Below, piece by piece: positions 21,780 through 32,567 of a stretch of DNA of 60,000 nucleotides. Positions within the stretch are counted from its first letter, which is position 1. Each line of letters starts with the position of its first letter. A program made the translations under genes and the position numbers. The notes beneath the pieces were generated by a model. That model had not been told where the DNA came from. It made no database searches and was given only the letters and a program-made list of their open reading frames with translations. The DNA is from Symsagittifera roscoffensis (taxonomy: Eukaryota; Xenacoelomorpha; Acoela; Convolutidae), in NCBI RefSeq assembly GCF_963678635.1, contig NC_087069.1, positions 27,022,303-27,082,302 of the forward strand. Reading direction: 5' to 3'.

Positions 21780-22141
21780 ATCAATACTCTATAAAGGCTT
21801 TGATTTAGTAACTCAAATTTTAAAAACCAAAACTTCTAGCCTAAATTGCTAATTTTCATATCTAATGGCCAGGAAATAATCGCTGTACTCGCTTGAAATT
21901 TACTAAGACTAAAAAATTTTGATTTAGTTTTTCTCGACGCTGGGACATACTTTTGAAATTTTTTAAATGTCGTTCGAATCTCGACTGAAAGGGCTTCACT
22001 AAGATATATCACTCGACCCATTCCGATGAATACTTGTGGCACCTCATTTTGCGTGGAAATCGAAAAATAGTTTAAAAAATTAGAAAAAAAATAAAACATA
22101 CCCAAATATGAAGTCCTCCTCACTTTCAGTGGTTGGAACAA
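21780..22141 (-). mobile_element. Helentron-like fragment (family-2 interior)
   Basis: It shares TTTTTCTCGACGCTGG, AAATGTCGTTCGAATC and GATATATCACTC with 29311-29920 and 47382-48317, and ends TCAGTGGTTGGAACA, a mutated form of the family terminus. The hairpin side is not identifiable. Confidence 0.6.
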
Positions 22142-23011
22142 AAAATTTCTTCCTTCGCGGTATGAAGAAGATTCACACAGACTAATTCAATCAGATTATT
22201 TATGAATAGAGGCAATTGAGGTCAAACTGCCTTGAAACAAATACAAAAAGACAAAAATGTAAGACTTGTTCCATGGATGAAATTGGTTTAAGAAGAAAAC
22301 TTTATGAAATTTTTGAGAGCTCATTTCCACTGATTCGTTAAAAAATACGCAACCAAATCTTAAGAAATGCGTCAGTCAAACTTTATTTTAGGTTGACTTG
22401 ATCATTGCAAAAAATTTACACGGATAACCTCAACAAGCTTTTGATTTTTGGTTCATGTTGTAGTTACAAATAAGCTTCTGTAATATGTAAGCTTTTCAAA
22501 ACATTTGCGTTAGAATTACATCAGTTTCGCACAACATTAAAATATACGTCTAAGCTAAGATTTTATCATGTTCACCAAAACTTGAGAGACTTCTTTATCA
22601 AACAGCTTTCAAAAGTTCAAACTGAGCGTGGTTTTCAACAAACTTTGCGTTTTCTTTTAAGCAAAGTAAGGAAAAAGCTTGTGTAATAAAGCTGGAAATT
22701 TTTGGCAAATTTTTTGAGTAACTTGAAGATTATAATTTAAAAAGTTTGAACTGTTCGTTATTACATAAGCCCCCAAATTGTTTTAATTTTTTGAACAAAA
22801 ATTTTTGATGCTACAGAACAAAAAGAACAAAAAATGATTGCTGATGAATAATTATATCGGCAAATTTAGAAAAAAAATAATTTAGTTTAAGAGCAATAGA
22901 AACTATTCAAGCTGATTTTGCGAATCAAGAACGGCCATAAGTGCAATGGAAGGGTCCCAAGAAAATTACAGGAACCCTTATGTAAACGCAGTGCCTAGGA
23001 ATTTTCCATTA
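22142..23011. other. AT-rich spacer
   Basis: Nothing recognised. Confidence 0.35.
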
Positions 23012-23630
23012 CGAGGCCAAACTCTGAAATTTGTAAATTGTAAGCGGATTCCGCTACCGGCCAAAAACAGATTTGTCGCGGAATCCAGAACATTGCTAGT
23101 TTTCTTTGATACTCTGTTCTGTTTTGGATTTCACGAAAAAAAAACAGCTAAAACACTGTATCGCTCAAAATAGCTCCAAAAGCTGCTTATTTTGCTGAAA
23201 TCCACAAACAAAACACAATATATGTATTGTAAAACTGCGCTGTCGCTAAGCCCGCAAGTGTAAGCTGAATCCACAAACTGTGAGCAGAATCTCCAAAATG
23301 TAAGGGGAAACTGAATTTTGATTGCGGATTCAAGTAACATATATAATTAAATTTTTATAATTTAGTTACGTCTTTGTTATAAACAAAAATGCCGAACCCA
23401 CTTATATTTGAGGAATCCTGAACAACTAGTTATTTTCGCTAGTTGTGAAACCTGCAACACAACTAATGCGCCGACAAACGTTACCGTACAACTATTTGTA
23501 TGCGAAAACCTCGAAAACTTTGTAAATGGAATCCACTTACATTTTGGAACATGTTTAAGAGCTTGACTCTGGATTCCAGTGACCTACAGACACCAAACTG
23601 TGCGCCTATCCAGTGCACATTTTGGCCTCG
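23012..23630. mobile_element. 619 bp MITE with TA flanks (CGAGGC family)
   Basis: The ends are CGAGGCCAAA at 23012 and TTTGGCCTCG ending at 23630, with TA on each side. About 100 bp at the right end match, inverted, the left half of the 195 bp element at 8155, including CAGTTTGG/TGCGCCTATCCAGTGCAC. The interior does not code. Confidence 0.75.
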
Positions 23631-23922
23631 TAATGTCTCAATTTATTGCTTCAATGATGTCAAGTGAGGCATGTTAATTACGTCTGAGAAAACGTTTTAA
23701 TAGCTGTATTTGGTTAGACAGTTGAAAATAGTGTGTTATGTGATCCCTCTATCACGCTCGGTTTTTATAAAAAACGCTTTATCACACTTGAGCCAAAGAG
23801 CAGAGCAAAGTTTGAAATATATTGCAGTAAAAAAATTTTAAAGTCTCCCTTTATTTAAACAGACTGCTGCTCATGGATAGCAGTTTCTCGTTAAATTTAT
23901 AGGTTTTTAATTTAAAACTGCC

Positions 23923-24296
23923 CAAAGCAGTCCCATTTATACCAAAGTTAACTTGTAAAAAAAAACGAAAAAATCGGTTCCATTTGTACCAAAATCATTC
24001 AACTCGATTTCTGATTAGTTGAATTCTAATAGGACGAATTAACAAATTAATTAACTACTGATCAAAATGTTGCGAGCTTGCCAATAGACGGTAGAACTCA
24101 ATATGTGATCCCTCTATCACGCTCAATCGAAAATTCAAGCTGATTATCCTTGCGAAGCGGCGACGCGCGCATAGCGCGCCCGCATGTGACTTTAACACAA
24201 AAGCCTAAAATATTCGGTTTTGTAGTCTTTATCAATTGAGTTTTTTTGGTACTAACTCGATTGAATGTTTATTTTGGTACAAATGGGACTGTTTTG
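23923..24296. mobile_element. MITE with ACAGTCCCAT-type ends
   Basis: The left end CAAAGCAGTCCCATTTATACC and the right end GGTACAAATGGGACTGTTTTG are inverted repeats. Inside, TTGCGAGCTTGCCAA followed by TAGA.GGTAG is shared with the elements at 36063-36428 and 39519-39884, so all three are one family. A TGTGATCCCTCTATCACGCTC motif inside (24103) repeats one just outside (23740). Confidence 0.65.
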
Positions 24297-24390
24297 TTAG
24301 GTTGGTAATTGTGAATACCCACCGATAGGACAAAATGAATTGTCTCGTACTGAAGGGAACCGGCCTACTTGCATGCGCGACGCTTAACAT

Positions 24391-24525
24391 GCGGCTATTA
24401 GCGCAATTGCAATTGAGTTTGTTTTGTCAAATTTGCAACTAAAACTGATGCGTGCCGCAACATAGTCAGTAGCTATTTTGATTGCGCATACTAAGCAGCA
24501 CGCATGCAAGTCGCTACACCCTGTA
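24391..24525. repeat. Array-free version of the 13086-13605 repeat
   Basis: GGCTATTAGCGCAATTGCAATTGA on the left and CATGCAAGTCGCTACACCC on the right match the edges of the 13130 minisatellite locus, but the roughly 450 bp TCGGTCGAA array is absent. Confidence 0.5.
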
Positions 24526-25496
24526 CTAACATACATTGATTGTTCAAGCTGAGAGCAATTCGCCGTGTGTACGGCTTACATTACAGATACCAAACACGCA
24601 TGAACTCGTGCAGTAAAATTCCCAATTTATGGACCGGCTTAAAAGCAAGTGTATCGATTAGCATCCCCAAATCAAATAGTGCAAATACTCGTACGTTTTT
24701 CAAAATTTTTTTACGCAATGTTGGGATTTTGGAAGCGTGCAATTCATCAAATATTTATATTATACGACAAAACTTTTTTAAATTACTTTAACAAATCAAG
24801 TGATTTTTATAAGCAAATGAAAGCTTAAGCTAAATTATTTTTGTCCGATATAATGCTTATTTAAAGCAACTATTGCATATTAACATTATCACATATTTAT
24901 TGCTGCGCCCCGGTTTAATTTGGCGTTTAAAAGCCCCGTAGCTTTACAAAAAAGAGTGATCCGGTTTTTTATTTTGTACCCAGGGTATCGATATCTCTCA
25001 AGTGGTACAAAATTTTGGTCTAAAACTGTAGCTTCATCAGTCATTTTTTTTTGTTGTCAGTTAGCTGAGAACTTAGGTTCTATCTGACATAAAGTTGCCA
25101 AATAATGATACAAGAGCACTATACTATTAGATTCAGGTGCCGAATCTAAGCGCAGCTGAGCAAGCAATCGATGTATGCCAAGCCCGGGTCGAGGTTTTTG
25201 CTACTTATATTTCGACTGACTCGACCAAAAAGCAGCATGTTTTTTATTTTTATGAATCACCTTGAAACTACGCTCGATGAGTTTCGACAGTCTCGAACCA
25301 AATGAACAATTTACGACTGTATTCGACGTTTCAACCAAATTCAACCAAAGAATATTTTCCACCAAAGTTCTACGTGGAACCCCTCTTTCATAATTGCTCT
25401 TTTCAGGACCCAACGATCGTACTTGTACCCTTTTTTTGGCTCTTTTCCATCCCGTTTTCGTGCCCAACTTTAGAGCTTTGCTTTATATGTTATTTT
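24526..25496. other. AT-rich spacer with diverged TCGACC sequence
   Basis: At 25187-25300 there is a diverged form of the TCGACC array beginning GGGTCGAGGTTTTTGC, closely parallel to 25924. The remainder has nothing recognised. Confidence 0.45.
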
Positions 25497-25919
25497 TGTT
25501 CCGAGTTGCGAAGAAAACAGAATATTTATGTTCGGTGTGGTTTTTCTATTCAGTCAGTTTTCACTGCTCGAAATTATAGTTTTCAACAAAATTGCTTTAT
25601 ACCCAATTGAAGATATCGATTTCTTGAGTTCAAATTTAAAAAGATAATTCACCTCCGATTATTTTTTGTAAAATTCTAGGGAATTGAAACTTGCCAAATT
25701 TGCCATTTTCTGGACCAAATTATGCCCGCTTTGAAGAGTTTGTTCGTAAAGCTGAGAGCATAACGCGAATTATCCCGCACAACAAAATCGTTTCACATTG
25801 AATTGAGTCTAGGTAATTGGTCGTATTAATTTCGTACGACTCAAAATTTCACACTTTGATATTGTCCAAAATTTATAGGTTTTCGATATTTTCTTTTCCC
25901 AAAAATTATTCGATGTGAA

Positions 25920-26225
25920 TTAACCCGGGTCGAGGTTTGCGATTTATGTTTCGACCGACTCGACCAAAAAATAGTATGTTTCGACCGTCTCGAACCAGGC
26001 TTGGTATGTTTCGACCGACTCGACCCACGCTGTCTATGTTTCGAATTTGTTCGACCGAGAAAGAACATTTCGACCAAGTTCGACCGTGGAAAAACATTTA
26101 GGCCAAGTTCGACCGAGGAAAAAGTTTCGACCGAGTTCCACTTCGAAAATTTTTCGACCGAGAAGAATTTTGACCTAGAAAAAACATTTCGACTGTGTCT
26201 GACCGAGGAAAAACGTTTCTCGTGG
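25920..26225. repeat. TCGACC minisatellite, first block
   Basis: Tandem units carry TTTCGACCGACTCGACC and related forms such as TTTCGACCAAGTTCGACC. The block is the inverted relative of 13160-13550, sharing the order AAATAGTATG, CTTGGTATG, CACGCTGTC. Open frames through it are artefacts. Confidence 0.8.
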
Positions 26226-26394
26226 CGGTCCTGTATATGACCAGCAAATATGCTGTTCAAGCTAACTGCACTTTAAAATTACATTTATACTGAATTATTT
26301 TGCTAAGTGCTACTGTTTTACAGTTTTGCATGCAAAAAATCTGATAAAATCAAATTCTTGGTAAAATTTTGCTTGTGTTCGACTTTGCTTCGAC

Positions 26395-26690
26395 CGACTT
26401 GACTTTGTTTCGAATTTGAGTTCGACTTTATGTTTCTATCTGAGTTCGCTTTTATGCTTCGACCAACTCGACTTTATGTTTCGACTTTGTGTTCGACTTT
26501 ATGTTTCGACTTTGTGTTCGACTTTATGTTTCGACCGACTGGACTTTATGTTTCGACTTTGTGTTCGACTTTATGTTTCGACTTTGTGTTCGACTTTATG
26601 TTTCGACCGACTGGACTTTATGTTTCGACTTTGTGTTCGACTTTATGTTTCGACCGACTGGACTTTATGTTTCGACTCTGAGCTCGACTA
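26395..26690. repeat. TTCGACTTTATG minisatellite with higher-order period
   Basis: Two monomers alternate: a 25 bp one (TTTCGACTTTGTG plus TTCGACTTTATG) and a 22 bp one (TTTCGACCGACTG plus GACTTTATG). TTTCGACCGACTGG begins at 26529, 26601 and 26648, spacings of 72 and 47, so higher-order units contain one 22-mer and either two or one 25-mers. Confidence 0.85.
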
Positions 26691-26764
26691 TAGCGCCCTC
26701 TCCTTTATGGATTTTCCGTCGAACTCTGACTTGACTGCTTTGCCCTGATATACGAGCAGTCTTG

Positions 26765-28494
26765 TTGCTAAATACGTGATGTTACTATGTAAGTTATTAA
26801 TAAACCTATGTGTAAAGTGTTCACAGCAGTTCACCATGCAAAGCTTCGATGCATTATCAAAGTGCTTAAAAATAGTTTGAAGGATCAACTGTAATGTCTT
26901 TCCTTTTTTTATTTAAGGGGGATGAAGGCTGGATTTTTTAGTAACTAACTGCGTGAATAAACCCTTGATTCAATTAACAGTTTTACAAAAATGAAAGGAA
27001 AAGAAAAACCTCGTGATTTCATTTTCGTAATTAGAAAAAAATTATTTGAGTCATTTTCATTTATTGATTTGATTTTAGAACTTTTGAATAACAAAACTTC
27101 AATGGTGTGTACCTAGAGCAGCCTTTTTGGATTCTCGAAAAGTTTTTACGTTCCTGGATAGCCGAAAACTAAGCATCAAATGAAAAGTCATAAGCAATGA
27201 TCTCTTATCAAGTATTGACCAGGCCCAGCCAAGCTGTAAATTTCGATCAACTTCGGCTACCGGGGAGCAAATTTCTTCTTTAGCTATCTGGGAATGCAGC
27301 TTCGTGTTTCACCACCACCTGAATAAGCGTATGGAAACATAGCGCGGAATTAAAGACCATAGTTACGGTAAGAACATCTATAAGATTATGTAGTTCATCA
27401 TTCGGTGGCATGTCCCAAATCCGAATACTCGGATAGACGAAAAAAACTAGTGCTGTTAGACGAAAATTTGTTGAAAAGTGGCTAAAAAACTTTTAAAGTA
27501 ATATCGGGAACGCGGCATTGGCAAGTAGCGACAGACTGTATTGCGACAAGATAGCCATTGTAGTATTAGAAAATCAAAACTTTTGGCTATCCCATAAAAA
27601 AAATGATCAAGCATGCATCAGAAAATTCAAAAATTGATAATTCTCAGCAAAGGCAGGCTTCCATCTTCCATCAGTCAGTGCAGCAAAGCGAGCCTCTTCT
27701 TTTAATCAAAACAAAGTTTCAGAAGATTTCAAACTCACCAAGTCTTTTCGTCAAACATCTGAAGTACTACAAAAAATGTCGAAATTAGTTCTGTTTTTGT
27801 CTATTTTCAATTCTATTTCAACTGACACAAAATATTGAAATAAAACGGAGTTTATAAGTTCGATTTGGCAAACTAATTCAGCTAAACTGTAGTTAAGTAA
27901 TGTTAATGTTTTAGTTTCATACAAGAAAAGCAACGAATAAAAGATTGGAATACTGAGCAAACAAAATAACAATCTGAGCAGAAAGAAATGTAGTCTTTGA
28001 TGTAATTCGTATAAGAGAACATGTTTTTATCAATTGAGCTGGCGGCATAGGAGCACTTTGAAGTTTACGCGCACCAATAAAAGACTAAATTCAAAATACC
28101 AAATCAAAGCGACTCAGGTAATAAATGGGTGATAAATGAAACCAGGTCGTAAAACATTTGCCGCCAACACAAGCCTGCTCAGATTAAGAGGGGGTGCAGC
28201 CGGCCAAATTATCCGAAAAACAAGAGACAGTAAATTGAGTTTTCTTCTATTTTCTCCAAAAGCATGCAAAAAGCTATTAACTTTTGAAACAGTAATTTTG
28301 AACAAAAAAAGCTGCTTGTTCAATAGAATTTCTTAAAAGTAATCTTTAATTTCAGATTTTTGAAGTCTGAACTAATTTTTTCAAGTAGAAGAAGATATGG
28401 TGACCAATGTCTACGAGTGACCTTAAATCGCAAGTTTAACCTTATCCCATTTGCAACAAAAATTATCATCAAAAAAGACAACATTTGCTGAATC
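26765..28494. other. AT-rich stretch without a supported gene
   Basis: A 61-codon ATG frame at 27603-27788 (MIKHASENSKIDNSQQRQAS) is the only noteworthy frame; no family is recognised and chance is likely. A short GC-rich patch, GAGGGGGTGCAGCCGGCC, is at 28189. Confidence 0.35.
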
Positions 28495-28645
28495 TTGTTA
28501 ACTACCCCCTCCCCTTAAAAAGAAAGAATTGAACAGTTAAGCATATACGAATTTTGTACTTTTGTACCTTGTTAACTATTGCCCCCACCCCCCCCCCCCC
28601 CCCCCATTGCAATAGAGGGGGGGGGATAGTTAACAAGATCTCATT
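28495..28645. repeat. C/G-run foldback repeat with long poly-C
   Basis: CTTGTTAACTAT followed by C-runs on the left is mirrored by GGGGGATAGTTAACAAG on the right (28621-28637). It contains an uninterrupted C tract of about 20 bp. It is related to 5385-5455 and 13988-14125. Confidence 0.6.
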
Positions 28646-28779
28646 TGCTAAAGCATGTTAGAGCAGTTTCTGGCCTTCAACACAATCGCTGCTCAAGTTT
28701 TATCATTTTCTGCTGAATTGTATTTATTGTATGTACATTTTGTGAAATATTTGCCTAGATTAAAGAACGCAAAAATTAA

Positions 28780-29307
28780 CAAGACTGCTCGTATCAGGGC
28801 GAAGCCCTGAATGTTCCGACTGCCTTTTAAAGTCTATGGAGCAGTAAAAACATTAACAAATTCAATGAAAAAAAATAATCAATTTTTTTTTCTAAAATTT
28901 GAAATTTTTTATGAAAATCATACCCCCACACGCCATACAAAAGTACAAAAGGACAGATTTCGCTCCTTGTAACAAACCAATTATGGCACATAAGCTTCTT
29001 TTAACCAATTTGGAACGATTTCTAAGACGGATTAACTCTCCGCTTACGTGTTAATAGCGCGAAATATATCGCGCGTTAATTGTCCCAAATTGGCAAAATG
29101 GCAATCTTTAAACCCCTGTAACTTTAACAAAAATGATCACAGGTAAAATATCTTTTCAAATTTAAGCTCAGGACAACAATACCTCTTTTGAATGATATAA
29201 AAAAAACCGTCAAAAATGGCTAGTTAAAAAGTCGAAATTTGTCTGAAGAAAAAAAAACCCACCTCGAGCACAAATTTTCCGTTACTTTCGTACCGAAAGT
29301 CGGAACA
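28780..29307 (-). mobile_element. Helentron-like element, copy 7 (hairpin type I)
   Basis: On the plus strand the perfect hairpin CAGGGC-GAA-GCCCTG follows CAAGACTGCTCGTAT, then AATGTTCCGACTGCC. It ends ACCGAAAGTCGGAACA. The body matches 12440-12966 along its length. Confidence 0.85.
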
Positions 29308-29310
29308 AAA

Positions 29311-29920
29311 AGATAGCCGGTTATTGTGCAAGTTGCACAGAATGTGGCGACCGCAGTCTAAGAAAAATTTTTAAAAAAGTATTTTTCAATTGAGGGTCGT
29401 TTTTTCCGCATAGTGCGATAAAAAAATCCGAACGAAAAAAGAACTTAAGCGTACTTGACAGTCATAGTAAAAAATGCCATTCAAAAAACATAGTAAAAAT
29501 GCCATTCGGAAAAGTTTTTGACGAAAATTGACTAGAAAAACGAAAAAAAAATGTTAAAAAAAATTAAAATAATTAAAATCAAAATTTATTAAAATAAATT
29601 CAAAATTTATTGCACAAATTCTTGGAGTTTTATATCTTTGCTTACATAATGAAAAACTCCAAAAACTGCTTTAATTTGAGTACAACTAAGTTTTCACGGC
29701 TTAAAGTAAGCTTAAATAAGCTATGTAAGCCTACACGCTCACCGTATTAGTTCGAAATTAGGCCGAAAATCAAAAATTTCAAGCCTGCTTTTCTCGACAC
29801 TGTGAAAAAAAAATTAAAAGTTTTAAATGTCGTTCGAATCACAAAAACAAAAACAAACAAAAAATAAAACACCTGAATACAAAAATCCGCTCGAATACAA
29901 AGTTTCAAATGGTCGGAACA
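29311..29920 (-). mobile_element. Helentron-like element, copy 8 (hairpin type II)
   Basis: It abuts copy 7. On the plus strand it has GATAGCCGGT, then the near-perfect palindrome TTGTGCAA-G-TTGCACAG, then AATGTGGCGAC. It ends ATGGTCGGAACA. The right half is shared with 21780-22141 and 47990-48317. It includes a 26/25 bp tandem pair CATAGTAAAAAATGCCATTC near 29463 and 29489. Confidence 0.7.
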
Positions 29921-30765
29921 ATTAAACTTTCTGCTAATTCTGGATTTCGGTTTTTGTTCTAATTCTCGATATCGGTGCTCGAAGGGGCTGTCGCTGTGTT
30001 TGCGTGTTTGGCCGATTGCTTTGCTGACCTAATTAGCCGACCTTTGAATGGTAATCGGGTAAACTTAAATTAGCATTTGCTTAATGGGGCCTGAAATAGT
30101 TTGAAGCTGACGGCGTGTAAACATGCGATTGTGAACCATTGTCATTGTTAACTGATTTTGTCGGTTAAGATAAGATTAGATGACTTCACAAGAAATGAGA
30201 AAGGAAATGTGATCACGTGAGCAATTCACCAACCAACAACAACCCCCCCCCCCCCCCGCCCCTCGCAACCCCCATTACCCCAACCCCCTCCTAGCCACCA
30301 ACATGACTATTCTCCCCGGTTCAAGTATAATACAAGGAACGTACAATCTCCCCTCCCCCTTAACCGACCACTCTCTCCCCCAGCAGACCCTCTCCCCCCG
30401 CCATCAACAGTTTTTTAAATCTTCCTTATATAAACAACCGGGCTATGGTGGAATTCAAAACTTGAGAGAATCTTAACATTCTAATTGGATATCTGATAAA
30501 AGATACCCAAATTCTGATAAAAGATAAGCAAGAAATCGAAGTCTAAGATATTTCTGATATTTCTTTGAAAAAACGAAAACGTTCGCATATTTTGAAAAAT
30601 TTTTCAAAAACTAAAAATTAATTCAAGATAAAATATTTGAGATACATACTTCTGCATAAATCTCCGGTGCGAGATTATATGAATTATATGCTAGACTAAA
30701 AACACTTAGGAAGCGATATAATAGCAGAGCAGCAAAATTGAAGTCAGAATTTAATTTTTTAAGAT
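29921..30765. other. Intergenic stretch with a pyrimidine-rich tract
   Basis: 30241-30415 is strongly C/T-rich on the plus strand with a 15 bp C-run. No gene is recognised. Confidence 0.45.
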
Positions 30766-31766
30766 ATATAAAACCCTTTAGAAGAATCTACTCAGAAACT
30801 ATATAAAACCCGTTACTAAAATAAGATGTTTTAATCATTTCAAATTTTTATAACAGCTGTCTTTGTAGTGTCGAGATTTTTGTGCTATCTTGCCTACATA
30901 AAATCCGGTGTCCCACTCTTTAAGTTTGCAATCAAACCATAAAAGAGTCGGAAAAATAGCAAAAAATGACGAGCTTTGCCTTTATTTTGGATCTAACTAC
31001 ATGAAAAGTCTCGTCCCGAATCGAGAAGTCCTATTCCCCCTTCATTATGGAATCAAAGGGATGCGGCATCATCGGGTTTGGCCAGAACAACAAATGGTGT
31101 AGAGGGCTGGCATTATGACAAAAAGTAATACTTCAGTGGATCGCATCCCAGCATATGGAAAACGATTGCAAATTTGCAAAAAGACGCATCCGTCCAAAAA
31201 TTTAATTTCGATAACGCCTCGAGTGGGCACCAATTTACAAAAAAGAAAAAATACCGCGTGCTCAACAAAAAAGTGCAGAATATTATTCATGTTTACGAAG
31301 AAGAAACGGATTTGCGTTTCTTTCGCGCTATGGCGAACTTGATTTAAACGTTTGCTCTTTTGTTCTTTGTATATATTTTCATTTTAAAACTTTGTTTGTC
31401 AATTTTTTTGAGAAAAGACGTCTCCTTGCAGCCTCCCGGAGACGTAAAAAAACGCATTGACTTGACTCAAATTTGAAAAACGCTGTCTCTAGCTATTTAA
31501 TCCCGGAACAATCGCTCTTTTGGATGGGACGCTAGGTTGGGACTAGGGGTTGGCATACTTTTTAGACTTTGTGTTGTATGCCAACAATTCAAAAAAAGTT
31601 GACAAAGCTTAGATGATTCGAAAAAATAGATAAGTTTTACTTATGATCGGTATTTCAATTTAAAATAATCCGCTTGGATCAACTTTTGGGTCACAACCAG
31701 TTCTCATTCCTCATTTCATTTAATTTCAACCAATTAACCTTTTATTAGCGGGAATTGTTTCAAGAT
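30766..31766 (+). repeat. MULE-derived 1 kb cassette, copy A
   Basis: From ATATAAAACCC to GTTTCAAGAT this is nearly identical to 34447-35451 and 37903-38906. The part after the broken transposase (31400-31620) also aligns, inverted and more diverged, with 32290-32490 downstream of the coding MULE. The two elements therefore face each other tail to tail. Confidence 0.8.
30908..31347 (+). pseudogene. MULE transposase C-terminal remnant, copy A
   Basis: The remnant corresponds to the last third of the transposase at 32568-33902: ELCLYFGSNYMKSLVPNREV, SLWNQ, NGVEGWH, then LQKDASVQKFNF and KKKKYRVLNKKVQNI to a stop at 31345. Two lesions break it. One C is missing from the C-run at 31036-31040, shifting the frame, and a TAA at 31126 replaces a sense codon just after the VEGWH motif. 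The N-terminal two thirds, including both catalytic Asp, are absent. Copies B and C have the same lesions. Confidence 0.85.
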
Positions 31767-32359
31767 TGTTCCCCCCTTTTTAACTCTAAACAACTTAACA
31801 CCCTACAATTTCACTCCCTACTTTTTGTTGCCTTAGCAATATGACATCGCCTACATTTTGAAACAATTTCTATGACTTAACACCGTTTTAATCCAAAATG
31901 AAAAGAAAACTTACTTCAAAGGGGATTTCGGTAACCATCAAAGAATTAAACGAGAGAAATTTTTGCCATTTAAAGCCAGACAAATTTGCGCTACTTAATT
32001 CGCGTAAGTTTTGAATAGAAATGACCTTGCAAATGATTTCAATGAAACGTTTCAAACCAAAATGAAATGGCCTTGCCAATATTTTCAATGAATCATTCCA
32101 AAATGAACCAAAAACAAGCAATAGATCAATGAACTTCAAAAGCCCGCAAATAAATAGACGTCCTTTAACTAATATGGCCTGATTTTCTAGACATTTTCAG
32201 CCAGTATAGAAATTAAAAAAAGGTTTAACCAATGCCAAAAGCCTTAAAAACATTATTTTTAGAATCAGTTTCGAACTTAAACTTATGACCTGATCGATTG
32301 GTCAGCGTTTTTTGAACTGTTGGCAGATAAAAGCAAAACTAAAGGGTTTGCCTGCCTGT
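31767..32359. other. Spacer between facing MULE copies
   Basis: CCTACAATTT at 31807, with AACACC on either side of the following 90 bases, resembles the inverse of AAATTGTAGGACACC at about 34432-34446. These may be the ends of the coding MULE, but I cannot fix boundaries or a target duplication. 32281-32359 is the diverged 3' flank of the MULE gene. Confidence 0.35.
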
Positions 32360-32567
32360 AGTCCTAACCTAGCATCCCAAAAATAAGGGCGATTGTCCTG
32401 GGAGTAAATTGCTAAGGCACGAGTCATGTTCTTGCGTTTAGTTACGTTTCCAGGAGTCTGCAAGGAAACGTCTTTTCAAAAAAAGCTGACATAAATTTCA
32501 GTAGGATTAAAATTTGAAATTTAATAATACGAAAGATAAATAAAAAAGAAATAAAATTTACAATGGT

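Larger units (their letters stand above)
25497..26764 (+). mobile_element. Helentron-like element, copy 6, expanded by a minisatellite
   Basis: It starts TGTTCCGAGTTGCGAAG and follows copy 3 (inverted) to about 25916. An 0.8 kb block of TCGACC-type tandem repeats comes next. The last bases are CCCTGATATACGAGCAGTCTTG, the family's 3' end, at 26743-26764. The inner arm of the hairpin has been lost to the array. The total of 1.27 kb compares with about 0.5 kb for its relatives. Confidence 0.7.

Noticed and set aside
25841-26748. Several repetitive open frames (Phe/Arg/Ser-rich)
   Set aside because: Same cause: stop-free minisatellite units read in different frames.
29457-29512. CRISPR-like or regulatory array from the 26/25 bp repeat CATAGTAAAAAATGCC
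   Set aside because: Only two adjacent copies without spacers, inside a transposable element of a eukaryotic genome.
30908-31102. Short plus-strand frames in the three 1 kb cassettes taken as small genes
   Set aside because: They are pieces of a frameshifted MULE transposase; reading across the lesions restores similarity to the coding copy, so they are pseudogene fragments.
31069-31290. Identical 73-codon minus-strand frames in all three cassettes
   Set aside because: Antisense to the transposase remnant; conserved only because the cassettes are recent duplicates.
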